A stretch of 64,000 bases of DNA from Hydractinia symbiolongicarpus (taxonomy: Eukaryota; Cnidaria; Hydrozoa; Anthoathecata; Hydractiniidae). Made by a program: the position numbers and the translations under genes. Position 1 is the stretch's first letter. Every line of letters begins with the position of its first letter. Below, piece by piece: positions 60,683 to 64,000 of this stretch. The notes beneath the pieces were generated by a model. The model did no database searches. It was not told where the DNA came from and saw only the letters and a program-made list of their open reading frames with translations. The stretch spans positions 12,799,501 through 12,863,500 of the forward strand of contig NC_079880.1 of the NCBI RefSeq assembly GCF_029227915.1. Reading direction: 5' to 3'.

Positions 60683-61008
60683 ATAAAGTAAGATAACGTA
60701 CCTGTAAAAAGAAATAAGCAGAATGGTTGGCCACACCTTCAGCTAACACAAAAATAATCGTGAAGATATTTGGACTTGCTCCGCCAAGGTCTCAAACAGT
60801 TCTGTTTCAAAAATATTTTTTTATTTTATTTTCATTACATTCATTAGAATACAAAATACATATTAACATTTCATATCAGTGTGTCCAACATTTGACGTCT
60901 ACGGTTCGTGATAAGGATATAAATAAAGTAGTCGATATGAATCCACTTCGGCAGGACAACAATTGAAAAAAACCTTCATTTAAACTTTAATGACGTCCAA
61001 AAGAACCT

Positions 61009-61094
61009 CAAACTCGTCCCCAGGGTCTTGTGGCCCCTGAGCCGTTACTACAGACAACCTCATCAACAAGACAAAATTACCTGGGAACGAGTTT
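61009..61094. mobile_element. CAACCTCGT-family MITE, unit 2, first copy
   Basis: Paralogue of 55915-55999. The left end reads CAAACTCGTCCCCAGGG. Confidence 0.7.
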
Positions 61095-61380
61095 AAAAAA
61101 AACCCGACAATACACAAACATTTTTTTTAAATTTATTTGCCCGTTGCCTCTGTTGTGTAGAACTAGAGAAGCTGATGAAAATAATGTATAAAATAATGTG
61201 CTTTTGACGAAAGGGAGATAAAAGGGTTCGAATTCTGTGACGTCAGCCAGGTCCCACCAATGTACAAAATATCTTTTTTTAAAAAATTGTTTAACTTTTG
61301 CGTCTATTATGAAGAGCTTGAAATGTTGATAATGTATAGGATCATCTGCTTTTGACGAGTGGTTAAGGAGATATTAACGT

Positions 61381-61476
61381 GTGTCACGCAAAATGGTAAC
61401 TGCAGTAGCGAGACACGAAATGCGGTTAATAAAGGACACGAGAAGCCGTGGATTTATCCATAGGTTACCGACTAGT
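61381..61476 (-). repeat. ACTAGT-hairpin repeat, minus orientation, unit 2
   Basis: Paralogue of 56287-56382. The palindrome has decayed further (TTTATCCATAGG). Confidence 0.6.
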
Positions 61477-61716
61477 ATTCAAAAACGGGTGAGTTGACTG
61501 AGCTTTAGGGAATATTTTTGGTGATTCCTAGTTACCCACTCAGGGGATGGCATCAGTTATGTTCACCCATCTTCAAGTTATTTAGCCTTAAAAAATTAGA
61601 AGTGCAATGAAATATCTTCAATTGTTTAATTAAAAATATTGACGTCAATCTAATTTATCGACGTAACGTCAAAATAGGGAAAAAAGTATCTTACCTTTGT
61701 CTCTCACAAACCCACG

Positions 61717-61817
61717 CAACCTCCTCGTCCCCGAGGGTCTTGTGGCCCATGGAGCCGTTATTACAGTGCCCGCTATCAACTCCATCAACAAGGCAAAATG
61801 CCCTGGGAACGAGGTTG
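61717..61817. mobile_element. CAACCTCGT-family MITE, unit 2, second copy
   Basis: Paralogue of 56635-56724 with a small insertion (CAACCTCCTCGTCCCCG) in the left end. Confidence 0.75.
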
Positions 61818-62699
61818 AAACACACGCTCAGTTCAATAATGGTCTCACATAGGTAAATTAACATAAGCACAAAAAATCTCCAATCCTGACTGGGTAGGAG
61901 AGACATGAATTTAGGTCAAACATTATTTAAGCTATACGGCATCGTGCTTAATACTCTCTTAACCAACCTCGTCCCTAGGGCTCCTTTTTACTTTTTGTAT
62001 TGTGACGGCTTCAACAAAAAGAGCAAAAATTATTACCCGCGAAATACTATATTATGCTTGGTACATATCACCATGTCAGTGTGTTATTTATAAAATTATA
62101 TTCAGTTTCTCGTGTAAAGATGAACCTGCATTGAAAATTCCTTACTTATTTCCATTTGCTTACGCTTGGACACCTGGGGTCTAATATTAAAAAGGCGTAA
62201 ATCATTCCCTGTGGGTACAATGCATTCATACTCGTGGGTATGGTCCCGCGTTAAAGTTTTTTTGGTAAGTTTATTTTAGACTGCATTTACACGTCGGATA
62301 AAAGAAGATATGATAGTAGCCAGTAAATCTTTTGTTCCAAAATTATAGAATTTTTAAATAATTCTTAAATAAATAAAACTGAAAAAAAATATACCAAACT
62401 TTAAGAGGAGAGACGAAATGGGCTGGGAATGGCTGAAAGACAAAAACAAAACAAGAACAATGACAAGGCTGAATTATGCTGTGTTTTTTATTTTCCCAGA
62501 AAATAAAACATAGAAGCATGGTAAAATTTGTCAAGGCAAAAGAAATTGTTGCTATTTACATGCTGAAGTGCAAGAACTCTTTATTTGTATGTTGCAACTT
62601 AAACTATATTTCAAGTTACATGTTTCTGTAACCACAACATTATGGTGTCATGTGCAACGCAAAAAGAATTTAAACTTTTTCACAGTTTGTTATGTCTCA

Positions 62700-63026
62700 A
62701 AGTTGACGTCACCATAATACGTCGTGTCGAAATGTTGACGTAACTATAATCCGTCGTGTCAAAATGCCGACATCACTATAGTCCGTCGCGTCGTAATGTC
62801 GATGTCATTATAATCCGTCGGGTCAAAATGTTGATGTCATTATAATCTGTCGTGTCGAAATGTTGACGTAACTATAATCCGTCGTGTCAAAATGCCGACA
62901 TCACTAAAATCTGTCGCGTCGTAATGTCGATGTCATTATAATCCGTCGGGTCGAAATGTTGAGGTTACTACATTACGTCGATGTTGACGTAATTGTAATA
63001 CGTTATGTCGCAACTATAATACGTCA
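62700..63026. repeat. Minisatellite, unit 2, longer allele
   Basis: Same repeat family as 57630-57885, with about two extra units (the GCCGACATCACTA phrase occurs twice here and once in unit 1). It ends at the stop codon of the second gene copy (63024-63026). Confidence 0.85.
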
Positions 63027-64000
63027 CGTCGGAGTTTTCAAAGGTTTAGCTGTTTTATTTATTATACTTGTCCATTTAACTTTGTTGAGAAACCCAACCA
63101 AGCTTTGCATGTCGGGTAATTTAAAAGTTGATTTAAAATGTTCTAAAATCGCTTGCGATTGATCAATACTATCGTATTCAGCTTCCAATTCTAAAAGAAA
63201 AATAAAAAAATAAATAACTCAAGGGATTTCTAATTTATCAATCTTTCCGCAGGACAAAATTTCATTTGTTATTTCACTATACAATTAATTGCTGCAATGC
63301 TGAATAACAGCAAATCTATCTACCTTGTATTTTTTCTTGCATATTTTTTAAACGTTGCGCGATTACATCTTCAATTCGTTCCACTTCGACAAGCAAATTA
63401 TACCTTGCCAACAAACTTTCTCTAGACGCCTCTGCCAAACACGTGTCATCAAAAATTGTACCAAGTTCCATTTGATCACGTGATTTATATTGTTTTTTCT
63501 CGTTCTCGCCTTCAGTTTGATTCCATTCATCACAGTCCGTTTCCATATACGGAATGCTGCTCTCGTCGTCGTTAATATTATCCACGGCATACGATTGTTT
63601 ATCGTCTATGACGTCGACACGTTTGTTTTGTGTCGAAGTTAGGTTCGAATTGTCGCTTGGTGAATCCAATTTTACTGTCTTATTATTTATGTCTTTTTCT
63701 TTACTTGACTCTTGTTTCGAAAGACCAGGTGTTATATTAGAATCCTTCCCTGTGATCATCTTACAAGTATCTTTTGTTAGGTGATTCTGACCCTTATCGA
63801 CAGCATTGTCGGTTATCTCGTCTCCTATGTTGGCATTATTTGTATTAAAATCATCACCCTTCTTCGGAGAGGATTCAACGTTTATATTGTTTCTCTCAAT
63901 CGTATCATTTGCCGTAAGTTCTTTTACATTACTTGTCCTGTCTATCGACTCGTCTGTTGCGTTATTTTTTCGTCGTATCGAGTTAATCATATCACTCAAA
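63024..64000 (-). CDS. Two-exon gene of unknown function (copy 2), 5' end beyond the window
   Basis: Exon 2 is 63024-63190 and exon 1 runs from 63324 past the right edge. In the visible part the protein matches copy 1 almost completely (for example NMQEKIQ against NMQERIQ at the splice junction). Splice sites, frame and stop are preserved, so this copy is not an obvious pseudogene. The start codon and the upstream hairpin lie outside the window. Confidence 0.75.

Larger units (their letters stand above)
59471..64000. repeat. 5.2-kb tandem segmental duplication, unit 2 (cut by window end)
   Basis: It is collinear with 54275-58900 in the same order and orientation. Offsets change from about 5090 to about 5142 mainly at the minisatellite, with smaller indels such as loss of a GTCA repeat near 60899 and a deletion near 62575. 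Confidence 0.92.

Overview
The window is AT-rich animal nuclear DNA. Its genes are split by spliceosomal introns (GT...AG) and it is crowded with small inverted-repeat transposons, minisatellites and tandem duplications. The conserved genes (CRIP-type LIM proteins, TM9SF1, SLC10A7, GEN1, a fibrinogen-related lectin) are metazoan. The AT content, the PIF/Harbinger and LINE remnants and the repeat families suggest a cnidarian or similar early-branching invertebrate. That assignment is inference and I cannot name the species. All gene models were spliced by eye from reading frame, splice dinucleotides and known protein families.

Layout from left to right. At 120-264 (minus) there is one internal exon of an unidentified gene that runs off the left edge. 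At 2960-8849 three CRIP-like LIM genes lie head to tail on the plus strand with the same three-exon structure. At 10234-12568 there is a degenerate DNA transposon that carries an OTU-protease fragment and a tRNA-like sequence. From 14000 to 32125 (minus) runs a complete 17-exon TM9SF1 gene (585 codons). Its last intron holds a tandemly duplicated LINE tail and, in antisense, a complete three-exon gene that resembles the N-terminal BAH region of ARID5 but has no ARID domain. The first exon and upstream DNA of TM9SF1 are duplicated in tandem (31816-34119), giving a second copy of exon 1 at 33203-33277. Head to head with it is an intact, intronless SLC10A7 gene (34567-35595).

At 36732-45850 (plus) lies GEN1, the Holliday-junction resolvase, with nine exons and all expected catalytic acidic residues. 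Its fourth intron holds an apparently intact PIF/Harbinger transposon (39400-42261) with matching terminal inverted repeats, TTA target duplications, a two-exon transposase and a convergent MADF-type DNA-binding gene. At 49018-49905 (minus) there is a single-exon secreted protein with PAN/apple-like and fibrinogen-like regions.

The right end is a head-to-tail tandem duplication of about 5.2 kb (about 54241-59470 and 59471 to beyond the window). Each unit carries a two-exon gene of unknown function on the minus strand (57883-58965, and 63024 to beyond 64000), several small inverted-repeat elements, and a minisatellite that reaches the gene's stop codon and differs in copy number between units.

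I see no operon-like or multi-gene functional system. The most notable structures are the duplicated TM9SF1 promoter/exon, the nested ARID5-like gene without ARID, the intact Harbinger element in GEN1, and the duplicated unknown gene with its minisatellite.
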